The notes beneath the pieces are model-generated. The model saw only the letters and a list, made by a program, of their open reading frames with translations, ran no database searches and was not told the origin of the DNA. This document shows positions 49,287-59,648 of a DNA stretch of 64,000 nt, piece by piece. The first letter of the stretch is position 1. Every line of letters starts with the position of its first letter. The stretch is from Xanthobacteraceae bacterium (lineage in GTDB: Bacteria; Pseudomonadota; Alphaproteobacteria; Rhizobiales; Xanthobacteraceae), in contig JAIENY010000022.1 in the NCBI GenBank assembly GCA_019750915.1, positions 1 through 64,000 of the forward strand. The letters run 5' to 3'. A program made the position numbers and the translations under genes.

Positions 49287-50492
49287 GTGCTGCTCGACTA
49301 CAACTCATTACTTGTCGCACTCAGTTTTTGCAGCATGGGTCTTGCGATCACCTTTTTCGTGAGCTGGCTCGTTTCACGATCCGACCATGTTCTGATGACG
49401 TGGGGCATCGGCGTGTCGTTTCTCATCGTCAGCCTTTTCATTTATCGCGATTTCGTGGAGCGGTACTCTGCGGCAAAGGGAGCCCTCGCCTTCGCGTTCA
49501 TGTTGACCGGCATCGTCTTCTTCATGGGCGCGGGGCGTCAGTTCACGACAAACACGTTGCCGGTCATGCGGATGATCGTCACCGCCGCGATCTCTATCGC
49601 CATGGTCGATATTCCGATCTTCGCTGGCTACGACGGGATCGGCTACATCACCCTGAATATCGCCGCGGCGGCGATCATGTTCTCGACTGGTCTCGACTAC
49701 TGGCCCTGGCGCACGCAGGCGCCGCTGCTGATCCGATTGCTGATGACGCTTTACACGCTGACGTCGCTGTCTTTCCTGATGTGCGCCGTGGTGCTGGTGA
49801 TCGACGGCAGCTGGGTCATGCATCATGCGCCGTCCGACTGGGCGGAAAACATCAACCTCGGCATGTGCCTGACCGGGGTTGGAGCGATGGGGGCCATTTC
49901 GCTCGGCCTCAATCAGGTGCGGCAAACGCTGCATCATAAGCGCGAGGCCGAGACGGACTCGCTTACCGGCCTGTTCAACCGGCGCGCACTGTTCGACCGC
50001 GCGCAGAAGCTGCCGGACGCGGTCGCGGTCGTCGCTTTCGATATCGATCACTTCAAACGCATCAACGACGTTCACGGCCATCAGGTCGGCGACACCGTGC
50101 TGCAGACATTCGGCAGCCTGCTGGCCTCTAGCATCCGGCAGAACGACATCGCCGCGCGTCTCGGCGGTGAGGAGTTTGCGATCGTCGTGACGAGCGACCT
50201 TGTCGAGACGGCAATGCTGATCGCCGAGCGGGTGCGGCTGGACTTCGCCGAACAAAAATTCATTTCGCAGGCGGGCAATTTTTCAAGCACCGTCAGCGGC
50301 GGGATATCGTACGCTCAAAGCCATGCGGATTTACCCACGCTGCTGCGTGAGGCTGATAACGCGCTCTACGATGCCAAGCGCACCGGCCGCAACAAGATCA
50401 TGACCTATCCGGAAATCGTCAGCATCGCCCCCGCCGATCAATCCTGGGTCGAACGTGACAAGGTTGACGTCATGATACGGTTGCGCAACTGA
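49287..50492 (+). CDS. GGDEF diguanylate cyclase with multi-TM N-terminus
   Basis: DSLTGLFNRRALFD...RLGGEEFAIV; likely GTG start at 49287 behind GCAGGA (track start TTG 49281). Confidence 0.92.
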   Translation: MLLDYNSLLVALSFCSMGLAITFFVSWLVSRSDHVLMTWGIGVSFLIVSLFIYRDFVERYSAAKGALAFAFMLTGIVFFMGAGRQFTTNTLPVMRMIVTAAISIAMVDIPIFAGYDGIGYITLNIAAAAIMFSTGLDYWPWRTQAPLLIRLLMTLYTLTSLSFLMCAVVLVIDGSWVMHHAPSDWAENINLGMCLTGVGAMGAISLGLNQVRQTLHHKREAETDSLTGLFNRRALFDRAQKLPDAVAVVAFDIDHFKRINDVHGHQVGDTVLQTFGSLLASSIRQNDIAARLGGEEFAIVVTSDLVETAMLIAERVRLDFAEQKFISQAGNFSSTVSGGISYAQSHADLPTLLREADNALYDAKRTGRNKIMTYPEIVSIAPADQSWVERDKVDVMIRLRN

Positions 50493-50580
50493 TCGTCATG
50501 AAGTCATCGCCATCGGTGACCGGTATCTGCCGTTGACTATCCTTGGCGGCGATTGGCATCACACGATCTCAGGAGACATC

Positions 50581-51171
50581 ATGTCGCACCGCATCCTTGT
50601 GCTCTACGGCTCGTACCGGTCTGATCGGATGGGAATTCGTCTCGCCGATTATCTCGTCGCGCAGCTGCGCCAACGCGGCGACGATGCCGAATTGATCGAT
50701 GCCAAGGCCATCGGCCTGCCGATGCTGGACCGGATGTACAAGGAACACGCACCCGGCACGGCGCCCGCCGCATTGGAAGAACTGGCCACCAAGATTCGCA
50801 ATGCGGACGCGTTTCTCTTCGTCACCGGTGAATATAATTGGGGCGTCCAGCCGGGACTGAAAAATCTCACAGATCATTTTCTCGAGGAGTGGTTCTGGCG
50901 ACCCGCGGCTATTGCCAGTTACTCCGCCGGACGTCTGGCTGGCACCCGATCAAGCTACGCCTGGCACAACACGCTGTCGGAAATGGGCATGGTCGTGATC
51001 TCCAGCACGCTGACTATCGGGCCGATTGCGCAAACACTGTCCGAAGCGGGCGAGCCCCTCGGAGAGGCCGGAAAGTTTCTGGACAAATCATTCGGCCGCT
51101 TTGCCGACGATCTGGCATGGTGGACTGAGGCCGCTAAGGCACAGCGTGCGCGCAAGGCTCCGCCGTACTAA
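50581..51171 (+). CDS. NADPH-dependent FMN reductase family protein
   Basis: MSHRILVLYGSYRSDRMGIRLADYLVAQL...FVTGEYNWGVQPGLKNLTDHF. Confidence 0.88.
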   Translation: MSHRILVLYGSYRSDRMGIRLADYLVAQLRQRGDDAELIDAKAIGLPMLDRMYKEHAPGTAPAALEELATKIRNADAFLFVTGEYNWGVQPGLKNLTDHFLEEWFWRPAAIASYSAGRLAGTRSSYAWHNTLSEMGMVVISSTLTIGPIAQTLSEAGEPLGEAGKFLDKSFGRFADDLAWWTEAAKAQRARKAPPY

Positions 51172-51283
51172 TTGTCAGAGCTGATCCCGCGTAGCACAGC
51201 GAAATGCCGCCTGTTCTACGTACCCGCAAGACCTTGCCGGTATGCATGGGCGCAGGCCAGTTGAATCGAAGCAGATTTGCCGT

Positions 51284-52423
51284 TTACGCGTACAGATAAC
51301 CGACAGGCTTGCCTTCGGTCCGCAGAGGCCGGACGTCCTTGCGCGTAATGATCTTACCGGCGAGACCGTCAATTTCGTCACGCTGCGTTGGTGTCCAGCC
51401 GCGAAGATTATCGATACCCTTCAAAAGACCGAGCCGCAGCACTTGTGTATTCTCGCCCACGCTCAACAGCTTGATTGAACTCCCGCCGGCCGTCACGACA
51501 TCGCCGGTCGCAAGTTCAAAAATCTTGCCTGCATTATCCTTGAATTCGGCCGTGCCGCGAATGACGCGATAAATGACAACCTCGCCTTTCGCGAACGAGT
51601 CGGCATCCACTATTGCCGATGTGCTCTTGGGAAGGAGCGACTGGCCACGCGGATCGGTCGCGATGATGTGGCCCGTGACAAGATGACCGCTCGGAATCTC
51701 GATTCCGATATCGCGCACATAAACGGACATCGACGATTTAATGGCGCTGCCAGCCAGAGGCTTGAACAGCGCATCAAGCGCCAGCGGATCTTGAAGCCAG
51801 AAGCCCGCATCGGCCGGGCGGTCATGCAGCGGATGGGTCCATGCCACACGCGGCGTTTCCTCTTCGTTGATCTGATCCGGTCCGACAATCGTCGGATTGG
51901 GGAACGTCGTTGGATCGGTGATGAAGGCTTCAAGAAATTTTCCGGAATAGCCCATCGAAATCGGATCCGGCACCACGGTCTGCGGTGTCTTCAGGTTCTC
52001 TTCGGTGGACAGTCCCGACCAGGTGTAAAACAGTTGGCGATGCACGATCGCGCTTTGCAGCATGACTGCGCCGGGGCCGACGTAATAGAGGCGGCCGTCG
52101 TAGTCGAAGGTGAACATGCCCGACGTCACGAGCACGAGCTGGAAGCCGCCCGGCGGCAGGTGAAGATGGAAATCGGTCGGGCCGGTGTCGGTGCGATAGA
52201 TCGGCAGGTTGGTCGCGACCTCGTGCAGCAGAAACGTCTCGTTGTTCGCGTGGAAACCTTCGTTGGCGCGGTTATAGAGAGCTTGCGGGCGGTAAGTCGC
52301 CTCGTAGGATGCATCCCGGTCGCGATCGATGGCGACGAAGTCCTGAGTATTCAGGCGTAGCGAATTTCCGTTCGGCCGAGTGAGACCAGACCATTTGATA
52401 TCGGCCGCAGCATGTACATTCAT
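51284..52423 (-). CDS. Cupin-like protein of unknown function
   Basis: 380 aa; DFHLHLPPGGFQLVLVTSGMFTFDYDGRLYYVGPGAVMLQSAIVHRQLF plus a second C-terminal cupin-like segment. Confidence 0.65.
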   Translation of the reverse strand: MNVHAAADIKWSGLTRPNGNSLRLNTQDFVAIDRDRDASYEATYRPQALYNRANEGFHANNETFLLHEVATNLPIYRTDTGPTDFHLHLPPGGFQLVLVTSGMFTFDYDGRLYYVGPGAVMLQSAIVHRQLFYTWSGLSTEENLKTPQTVVPDPISMGYSGKFLEAFITDPTTFPNPTIVGPDQINEEETPRVAWTHPLHDRPADAGFWLQDPLALDALFKPLAGSAIKSSMSVYVRDIGIEIPSGHLVTGHIIATDPRGQSLLPKSTSAIVDADSFAKGEVVIYRVIRGTAEFKDNAGKIFELATGDVVTAGGSSIKLLSVGENTQVLRLGLLKGIDNLRGWTPTQRDEIDGLAGKIITRKDVRPLRTEGKPVGYLYA

Positions 52424-52690
52424 GGCATCCTCCAAATTCCAGGCGGAGCGCCCTTGCTCGTCTGCTTCTGCATCGCATCATGCGAATTTCACGCCACGGC
52501 CGTCCGCAATTAAAGCCGGTCGGGCGGCAGCCAAAATCGTTCACAGATGTATTTGAATCTGATGGTTGATTCCATGACGCGGCGTTGCCCGGCATTCCCT
52601 TCGCCGCGTCCAGACCCGGATGTCGAGCTTGCCAATAAGACCGCGCGCCGATAACGGCCTAGCGATCAGGCAGCCATCTGGCATGCCAGC

Positions 52691-53344
52691 CTAAAATTCG
52701 ACCTGCAGTTCCTCGATTTCGACAGGTTCGGCGTGCGCCGCCTGGATCCATTCCTGCATTTCGGAAAGTTCGATTACCCGTTTGGCGTAGTCCGCCAGCG
52801 CCGGACTGAGCCGCACGTCATAAGTCATGAAGCGTGTTACCACTGGCGCATACATCGCATCCGCCATTGTGCGGTGACCGAACAGAAATGGCCCGCCGGA
52901 TTCCTCGAGGCAATCGCTCCAGATCGCGCAAATCCGCTCGATGTCGGCCTGTGCGCGCGACCAGATCTTGAAGCCGGGAAAATGGCCCTTGATGTTGACC
53001 GGCAGCGAGGAACGCAGCGCGGTGAAGCCGGAATGAATTTCGCCGCAGATCGAACGGCAATGCGCGCGACGAATCCGGTCGGCCGGCAACAGATACTCTT
53101 CAGGCTTGAGATCATTGAGATATTCGCCGATCGCCAGCGTGTCCCAAACGGTCGCGCCCTCATGGCGCAGGCAGGGAACGCGGATCGAGGATGACAGAAG
53201 AAGGATTTCGGCGCGCGCGTCCGGATCGTCAGGAGCAATGACGATTTCGTCGAACTCCAGTCCCGAAAATTTGGTGAGAAGCCAGCCGCGAAGCGACCAT
53301 GAGGAGTAGTTCTTGCTGCTGATGGTCAAGGTGGCTTTGGCCAT
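52691..53344 (-). CDS. Glutathione S-transferase family protein
   Basis: TLTISSKNYSSWSLRGWLLTKFSGLEFDEIVIAPDDPDARAEILLLSSSIRVPCLRHEGATVWDTLAIGEYL; start trimmed. Confidence 0.9.
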   Translation of the reverse strand: MAKATLTISSKNYSSWSLRGWLLTKFSGLEFDEIVIAPDDPDARAEILLLSSSIRVPCLRHEGATVWDTLAIGEYLNDLKPEEYLLPADRIRRAHCRSICGEIHSGFTALRSSLPVNIKGHFPGFKIWSRAQADIERICAIWSDCLEESGGPFLFGHRTMADAMYAPVVTRFMTYDVRLSPALADYAKRVIELSEMQEWIQAAHAEPVEIEELQVEF

Positions 53345-53503
53345 GAATACCCTCTGCGTTACGCCGACGACCCGATTGGACGGGTCACACGTTCCCGCCT
53401 CACCTTCGGACCTCATTTTTAGGCACAGCAAACCACGTGCCAGTTAATGGGGCAGGTTCCGGCCTAATCTGGCTTCAATGTTGCATAGCAACGTCGGCAG
53501 GAC

Positions 53504-54736
53504 ATGATTTTGATGCAAGCAACGCTCTATCAAGCCTATCAGAATGCCGTCGATTTCACGGCGCCGTGGCGATCCGGTGCCGCTTCGGCGCGTGCAGCCA
53601 TCCAATTGCTGCCGGGCGGCATGCCCGACAAAATGTTCAGCCGTCTGGCTGCGGCTCTGGAGCTGATTTCGCGCTCCTCACTGACCTACCGGCGACCGGA
53701 TTACGAAATCAAACCCGTCCTGGTCGGCAACAGCAAATTCAGCGTCACCGAAGAAGTCGCATTCGCGACCGCGTTCGGCTCGCTGCTGCATTTCAGAAAG
53801 GAAGGCGCGCCGACCCAGCCGAAGGTGCTGCTGGTCGCGCCGATGTCTGGACACTTCGCGACGCTGCTGCGCGGGACCGTGCAGACCCTGCTGCAGGACC
53901 TGGATGTCTACATCACCGATTGGCATAACCCGCGGGATATTCCGGTGGGGGCCGGCAAGTTCGGATTGGACGAATACACCGAACATCTTATCACCTTCAT
54001 GGACAAGATCGGCCCGGGGTCGCACATGATCGCGATCTGCCAGCCTTCGGTTTCAGCGCTCGCGGCCTGCGCGATCATGTCGGAAGACAATCATCCCGCG
54101 CGTCCTGCAAGCCTGACCTTGATGGCCGGTCCGATCGACACCCGCATTTCGCCGACCAAGGTCAACGAATTCGCGACGTCCAAACCGCTGCAATGGTTCG
54201 AAGACAACCTGATCAATTACGTACCGGTGCAATGCAAGGGCGCGTTCCGCAAGGTTTACCCCGGCTTCATCCAGGTGCTGGCTTTCGTCTCTATGAATCT
54301 TGAGCGTCACGTCAAATCGCATAGCGATCTGCTGGAGCATCTCGCCAAGGGCGAAACCGAGAAGGCCGACACCATCAAGGCGTTTTACGATGAATATTTC
54401 GCGGTGATGGACCTGCCCGCGGACTTCTACATCGAGACCATCCGCGCGGTATTTCAGGATCACCTTCTGCCACAAGGCAGGCTGACCTACAAAGACCGTC
54501 CCGTGAACTGCGGCTCGATCAAGCGCATGGGACTGATGACCATCGAAGGCGAGAAGGACGACATCTGCTCAATCGGCCAGACCCTGGCGGCGCAGGATCT
54601 GTGTACCAGTGTGCGCGCCTATCGCAAGGTACATCACATGCAGGCCGGCGTCGGACATTATGGCGTGTTCAACGGCAAGCGATGGAACAACGAAATCTAT
54701 CCGCTGCTGCGGGACTTCATCCACGTCAATTCCTAG
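53504..54736 (+). CDS. phaZ: Intracellular polyhydroxyalkanoate (PHB) depolymerase
   Basis: YQAYQNAVDFTAPWRSGA...LLVAPMSGHFATLLRGTVQTLLQDLDVYITDWHNPRDIPVGAGKFGLDEY. Confidence 0.94.
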   Translation: MILMQATLYQAYQNAVDFTAPWRSGAASARAAIQLLPGGMPDKMFSRLAAALELISRSSLTYRRPDYEIKPVLVGNSKFSVTEEVAFATAFGSLLHFRKEGAPTQPKVLLVAPMSGHFATLLRGTVQTLLQDLDVYITDWHNPRDIPVGAGKFGLDEYTEHLITFMDKIGPGSHMIAICQPSVSALAACAIMSEDNHPARPASLTLMAGPIDTRISPTKVNEFATSKPLQWFEDNLINYVPVQCKGAFRKVYPGFIQVLAFVSMNLERHVKSHSDLLEHLAKGETEKADTIKAFYDEYFAVMDLPADFYIETIRAVFQDHLLPQGRLTYKDRPVNCGSIKRMGLMTIEGEKDDICSIGQTLAAQDLCTSVRAYRKVHHMQAGVGHYGVFNGKRWNNEIYPLLRDFIHVNS

Positions 54737-54871
54737 ACTGCCGAAAGCGTGGCATTCGCGGCGAATTTCGCCTCGGCTATTTCAGACTAAAGATTCAAAA
54801 CAACTGCGCGTGATCGTTCCGGAACGCGGAATGTTGACCATGCCGGGACTTGTCATGACTTATGTCTTATA

Positions 54872-54886
54872 TATGATATAATCATA
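54872..54886. promoter_or_regulatory. Palindromic AT-rich operator candidate upstream of dctA
   Basis: TATGAT-ata-ATCATA, overlapping TTATAT-atg-ATATAA (54867-54881); GTCATGAC at 54852-54859. Confidence 0.5.
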
Positions 54887-54958
54887 CGTCGGGACGCCAG
54901 CAAAGGCGCGTGCCCGCGAAGAAAAGTGGCCGTCACACGGCCGCAAACGAGGAACGTC

Positions 54959-56269
54959 ATGGCAGCAATTGCGACTCCCACCCCGTCCGAAAAGCGCCCG
55001 CTTTACGCGGACCAATCCGTCCAGGTCCTTGCCGCAATGCTGATCGGGATCTTGCTCGGCTATTTGAAGCCGGACATTGCAGTTGCGATGAAGCCGCTTG
55101 GCGATATTTTTCTGCGCCTGATCCGGATGGCGATCGGTCCGGTGATTTTTCTCACGGTAACGACGGGCGTCGCCAGTGTCGGTGACATGAGGCGTGTCGG
55201 GCGCGTCGGCGGCTTGGCCCTGATCTATTTCGAAGTGGTCACCACGATCGCGCTGGCGCTCGGAATGATCGTCGCCAATGTGTTTCAGCCCGGACACGGC
55301 TTCAACGCCGTCGTGACCGGTCAAACTCCCACCGATGTCCAGCATTTCGTCGACACCGCGCAACAGCACGGATTCGCGCAATTCGTCCTTAACATCGTGC
55401 CTGAGAACGTCTTCAAGGCATTCGTCGATGGTCAGTTGATCCAGATCGTATTCTTTTCGCTGGTCTTCGGGTTCGCGCTCTCCGCGCTCGGAGAAGACGG
55501 CAAGCCGATCGAGGACTTCCTGCAGAAGATGTCCACTATCATGTTCCGGATCATCGATCTGGTCATGAAATTCGCCCCGGTCGGCGCATTCGGCGCGCTC
55601 GCGTTCACCATCGGGCGATACGGCATGGGCGCGGTCGGCACGCTCGGCTACTTCGTGTTGTGCGTATATGGCGCCTATCTGTTTTTCGTGGTCGTGGTGC
55701 TCGGGCTGGTCGCGCGCTTCGCGGGCATCTCGTTGTTCCGGCTGATCGGATTCCTGCGCGAGGAATTATTGATCGTGCTCGGTACCTCCACAACCGAATC
55801 CGTACTGCTGCCGACGATGGAAAAAATGGAGAAACTCGGCTGCCAACGCGCCGTCGTGGGACTGGTGATGCCGACCGGCTATAGTTTCAATCTCGACGGC
55901 GCGGCGATCTATCTGTCGATCGCCGCGATCTTCATCGCGCAGGCCTATAATATCGATCTCAGCCTGTGGCAGCAGCTGAGCATATTGCTCGTTCTGGTGA
56001 TCACCTCGAAAGGAGGCGCAGGCGTTGCCGGTGCGGCGTTCGTTGTCCTCGGCGCCACGCTGGCGTCCACGCACGAATTGCCGATCGAGGGACTTGCTCT
56101 GCTGTTCGGCGTCGATCGCATCGTCAATATCGGCCGCGCACTGGTCAATCTGATCGGCAATGCGCTGGCGACAATCGTGGTGGCACGTCTTGACAATGCC
56201 TTCGACGAACAGCAAGCGGTGGAAACCTACCGGACGTATTTCAAGCGCCCGGCCCTGAACAGCGCCTGA
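54959..56269 (+). CDS. dctA: Dicarboxylate/cation symporter DctA family
   Basis: PLGDIFLRLIRMAIGPVIFLTVTTGVASVGDMRRVGRVGG...VVGLVMPTGYSFNLDGAAIYLSIAAIFIAQA. Confidence 0.93.
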   Translation: MAAIATPTPSEKRPLYADQSVQVLAAMLIGILLGYLKPDIAVAMKPLGDIFLRLIRMAIGPVIFLTVTTGVASVGDMRRVGRVGGLALIYFEVVTTIALALGMIVANVFQPGHGFNAVVTGQTPTDVQHFVDTAQQHGFAQFVLNIVPENVFKAFVDGQLIQIVFFSLVFGFALSALGEDGKPIEDFLQKMSTIMFRIIDLVMKFAPVGAFGALAFTIGRYGMGAVGTLGYFVLCVYGAYLFFVVVVLGLVARFAGISLFRLIGFLREELLIVLGTSTTESVLLPTMEKMEKLGCQRAVVGLVMPTGYSFNLDGAAIYLSIAAIFIAQAYNIDLSLWQQLSILLVLVITSKGGAGVAGAAFVVLGATLASTHELPIEGLALLFGVDRIVNIGRALVNLIGNALATIVVARLDNAFDEQQAVETYRTYFKRPALNSA

Positions 56270-56302
56270 CAACCGCCACCAAATCGTGCCCCCGGCATTG
56301 AA

Positions 56303-56344
56303 GCAAAAGGGTCCGTGACGGCGAACCGTCACGGACCCTTTTGC
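56303..56344 (+). terminator. Long perfect stem-loop downstream of dctA
   Basis: GCAAAAGGGTCCGTGACGG-cgaa-CCGTCACGGACCCTTTTGC, 19-bp stem. Confidence 0.88.
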
Positions 56345-56457
56345 TACGATGGCATTGCTTCGCACGGCTTCAGATTCTATCTGCTTTCGATCAGCCGGAA
56401 CACACGCCCGCCCGTCACCCGGTATCGGCGTCTGTCAACACACCGCGTCGGAATCGC

Positions 56458-57438
56458 ATGATCCTTTTCAGTCAAATCCTTGGGTTGGGGCATCACGCGC
56501 CCTACCGTGACATCCCGAACTCGGAAATCGAGAGCAGTCTCGGGCTTGATGCCGGGTGGATCGAGCAACGGACCGGCATCAAGTCGCGGCGCTGGTCCGA
56601 ACCGCATGAGGCGACAACCGACATCGCCAAGACCGCGCTCGAGCGTGCGATGGATGACGCCGGACTATCGGGATTGGACATCGATCTGGTCCTGCTGGCC
56701 ACCTCGACTCCCGATCACTTGCTGCCGCCATCCGGCTCGCTGCTGGCGCACAAGGTCGGTGCGATCAATGCCGGCGCTATCGATCTGACGGGTGCTTGCT
56801 CCGGCTTTGTATATGCGATGGTACTGGCCGACGGATTCGTGCGCACGCAGAACAAGACCGTAGCCGTGGTCGCTGCCAACACTCTCAGTCGCCGGCTCAA
56901 CCGAGCTGACCGAACCACGTCCGTCATCTTTGCCGATGCGGCTGGCGCCGTCATCATCGGTCCAACGCACGCCGCCGGCGGGTTGCGCGGAAGCCAGTTG
57001 TTGTCCGACGGCAGCAAATATGACCTGATCAAGATCGAAGCCGGCGGATCGCGCGCGCCTTACGGCCCGCAAACCCGTCCGGAAGATACGTTCATCTCGA
57101 TCAGCAGCGGACGCGAGGTTTTCAGCGATGCGGTCCGGTTGATGGCTCAAACGGCGCAAGCGGCGATGACGCAGGCGAACATCACGGCCGCCGGCGTCGA
57201 TCGTTTCATCCCGCATCAGGCGAACGTCCGCATCGTCGACGCGGTCTGCAAAAAGATCGGACTCGATCCGGCACGCGCCGCGCTCACACTGGATCGCTAC
57301 GGAAATTCATCGGCGGCCACGGTCCCCCTCACCTTGTCGATCGAACACGCCCGCAAGCGATTTCAGCAAGGCGAGGTCATTCTCTGCAGCGCGGCGGGCG
57401 CGGGATTGTCCGCGGGGTCGTTCGTCTGGCAATTTTAG
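56458..57438 (+). CDS. Beta-ketoacyl-ACP synthase III (FabH-like)
   Basis: Catalytic Cys DLTGACSGFVYA, His FIPHQANVRI, Asn RYGNSSAAT; start trimmed. Confidence 0.93.
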   Translation: MILFSQILGLGHHAPYRDIPNSEIESSLGLDAGWIEQRTGIKSRRWSEPHEATTDIAKTALERAMDDAGLSGLDIDLVLLATSTPDHLLPPSGSLLAHKVGAINAGAIDLTGACSGFVYAMVLADGFVRTQNKTVAVVAANTLSRRLNRADRTTSVIFADAAGAVIIGPTHAAGGLRGSQLLSDGSKYDLIKIEAGGSRAPYGPQTRPEDTFISISSGREVFSDAVRLMAQTAQAAMTQANITAAGVDRFIPHQANVRIVDAVCKKIGLDPARAALTLDRYGNSSAATVPLTLSIEHARKRFQQGEVILCSAAGAGLSAGSFVWQF

Positions 57439-57628
57439 CTTCGCCGGCCCCCCGCGCTCCACGCCGTCGTTGAAAGCGGTAGTCGCCAGCGCGACATCTG
57501 CGCGGCAGATGCCATCGCATCGCTTTCTGATTGCCCGGCTCTGTTGCGAGTCGGATATGACACTCCTATGGTTCGCCCACGAAATCACCAAGGCAATCAT
57601 GCAACCCTTTGCGGTCAAAGAGGCTGAC

Positions 57629-58855
57629 ATGTCCGGAGCCGACCCCGCAGCACGAACGGCCGCACTTTTCATTGCGGTGCTCCAATTCATCTTCGCGCTC
57701 GGCTGGACGGTTTATGTGATTTACCTGCCGCAACTCGCGGCGAGGGTCGGTCTTCCGCCGGGCATCGTCGTCATCATTTTGATGGTCGATCAGGCCGTTT
57801 TCACGTTTACCGACACGTTGATGGGCATCGCCGCGGACCGCATGAGCGCAATCGCGGGCCGTCTCAGCAACATGGTCGTCTGGCTGACAATGATATCCTG
57901 TGCGGCTTTTCTCCTGATGCCGTTCGCAACAGAGCTCGGCGCCAACGCCAAACCCGTGTTTCTCACCCTGATCGCGGTGTGGGTCGTGACATCGTCGGCC
58001 TTGCGAGCGCCGCCGCTGGCGTTGCTCGGCAAATTTGCGGCGAAGCCAACTGTCCCGTTTCTGGCCGGAATGAGCATGCTGGGACTTGGCCTTGCAAGTG
58101 CGATATCGCCTTATCTCGGCGTGGTATTGCGCAATATCGACCCGCGGATTCCTTTTGCCGTATCGAGCGTGACGCTGCTTGTCACCGCGTTGGCGATATC
58201 GTCGATCGAGCATCGATTCCGACAAGGCCGATTGAACCCGACGCCTCCGGTGCGAATGCCGATGCCGAAATCACGCAAGGCGGTGGCACTGATGCTGATT
58301 ACCGCCGTGCTCGTGCTTGCGATCGGCTATCAATTCCACACCGGCATCAACAGCGCGCCGCTGTTCCTGCGTTTCGCCAAGCAGCCGGACCTCGAATGGC
58401 TGCTGCCTGTTTACTGGATCGGATTCAGCATTGCGAGCTGGCCGATTGGGTTCGTGACCAAACGGCTCGGCGGCATCCTTGTGATTGGAGCAGCGGGATT
58501 GCTCGGCGCCGGCGCGGTGTTTGCCACCGAGACGGCGGCTTCGCTGAACGCCATGATCGCGATGCAGTTCACCGCAGGCGCGGCATGGGGTTGCATCATT
58601 GTCAGCGCGATTGCCGCGGCAACAGCGCTCGGCAAACAAACCGGCCATGAAGGCACCATCCTGGGATTGCTGTTTTCCTCGCTCGCGCTGGCGACCTTTA
58701 CCAGGCTTGCAGCCGTCGCCGGCGGCCTGTCAGGTGTTTCGACGTACCAGGCCCTGCTGCAATGGATGCCGGTCGTGTGCTGGGCGATGGCCGGCTTGGC
58801 GTTACTGGCGATCGCCGTTGCAGAACTGCGTAAACAGCAAACCGCCAACGACTGA
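57629..58855 (+). CDS. MFS transporter
   Basis: 12-TM hydrophobic pattern, FALGWTVYVIYLPQLAARVGLPPG; start uncertain. Confidence 0.85.
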   Translation: MSGADPAARTAALFIAVLQFIFALGWTVYVIYLPQLAARVGLPPGIVVIILMVDQAVFTFTDTLMGIAADRMSAIAGRLSNMVVWLTMISCAAFLLMPFATELGANAKPVFLTLIAVWVVTSSALRAPPLALLGKFAAKPTVPFLAGMSMLGLGLASAISPYLGVVLRNIDPRIPFAVSSVTLLVTALAISSIEHRFRQGRLNPTPPVRMPMPKSRKAVALMLITAVLVLAIGYQFHTGINSAPLFLRFAKQPDLEWLLPVYWIGFSIASWPIGFVTKRLGGILVIGAAGLLGAGAVFATETAASLNAMIAMQFTAGAAWGCIIVSAIAAATALGKQTGHEGTILGLLFSSLALATFTRLAAVAGGLSGVSTYQALLQWMPVVCWAMAGLALLAIAVAELRKQQTAND

Positions 58856-58931
58856 TCTGACGAAAGCCTCGCTCAGCCGAAGGTGCCGCCCGATCGAAAA
58901 ACGTTGGAAGAAGACCGGTCTTTGAAGGAAG

Positions 58932-59006
58932 TGGTGGGCGCGACAGGGATCGAACCTGTGACCCCTACCATGTCAAGGTAGTGCTCTCCCGCTGAGCTAC
59001 GCGCCC
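58932..59006 (-). tRNA. tRNA-Val(GAC)
   Basis: GGGCGCGTAGCTCAGCGGGAGAGCACTACCTTGACATGGTAGGGGTCACAGGTTCGATCCCTGTCGCGCCCACCA; anticodon loop TTGACAT; encoded CCA. Confidence 0.98.
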
Positions 59007-59096
59007 GGTCCATTTATTCGGGAAGCGTCCCTATATCGGCTCATGCGAGCCGAAGCAAGGACAGTTGCGAAACCAAAATACCGTTTTTTCAGTCTC

Positions 59097-59459
59097 TCAG
59101 GCCGCCAGCATCTTGTTCACTTCGCTCACCAATTCACGCAGGTGGACCGGCTTTGCCAGCACCTTGGCGTTTTTGGGGGCCTCTGAATCCGAGTTCAGTG
59201 CCACTGCCGCGAATCCGGTAATGAACATGATCTTGATGTCTGGATCGAGTTCCGAGGCCCGGCGCGCCAGCTCGATCCCGTCCATTTCAGGCATCACGAT
59301 ATCGGTTAGAAGCATTTCAAAGGGCTCTTCTCGCAGCCTCTGATACGCTGAGAGGCCGTTGTCGTAAGACGACACCTGGAATCCGGCATTTTCCAATGCT
59401 TTCACCAGAAAACGGCGCATGTCGTTGTCATCTTCGGCGAGGAGAATCTTGTGCTGCAT
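59097..59459 (-). CDS. cpdR: CpdR-type single-domain response regulator
   Basis: MQHKILLAEDDNDMRRFLVKALENAGFQVSSYDNG...LLTDIVMPEMDGIELARRASELDPDIKIMFITGFAAVAL...LAKPVHLRELVSEVNKMLAA. Confidence 0.9.
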   Translation of the reverse strand: MQHKILLAEDDNDMRRFLVKALENAGFQVSSYDNGLSAYQRLREEPFEMLLTDIVMPEMDGIELARRASELDPDIKIMFITGFAAVALNSDSEAPKNAKVLAKPVHLRELVSEVNKMLAA

Positions 59460-59648
59460 GGCCGTGTCAAAAAATCCGGGGGTGGCGGGAGCGCCTTCAC
59501 CCTCTATGTGACTCACAGAGGGTAAATTTCAGGTGAAAACGGCGTTCCCCTTGCTGTCACCCAACCTTGTGGACAATACTGGCGATGCAGGCAAGAAACT
59601 TTCTGGCTCTAAAAAAATCATTGCCAGACGCCTGTCGGAAGGAGCGCA

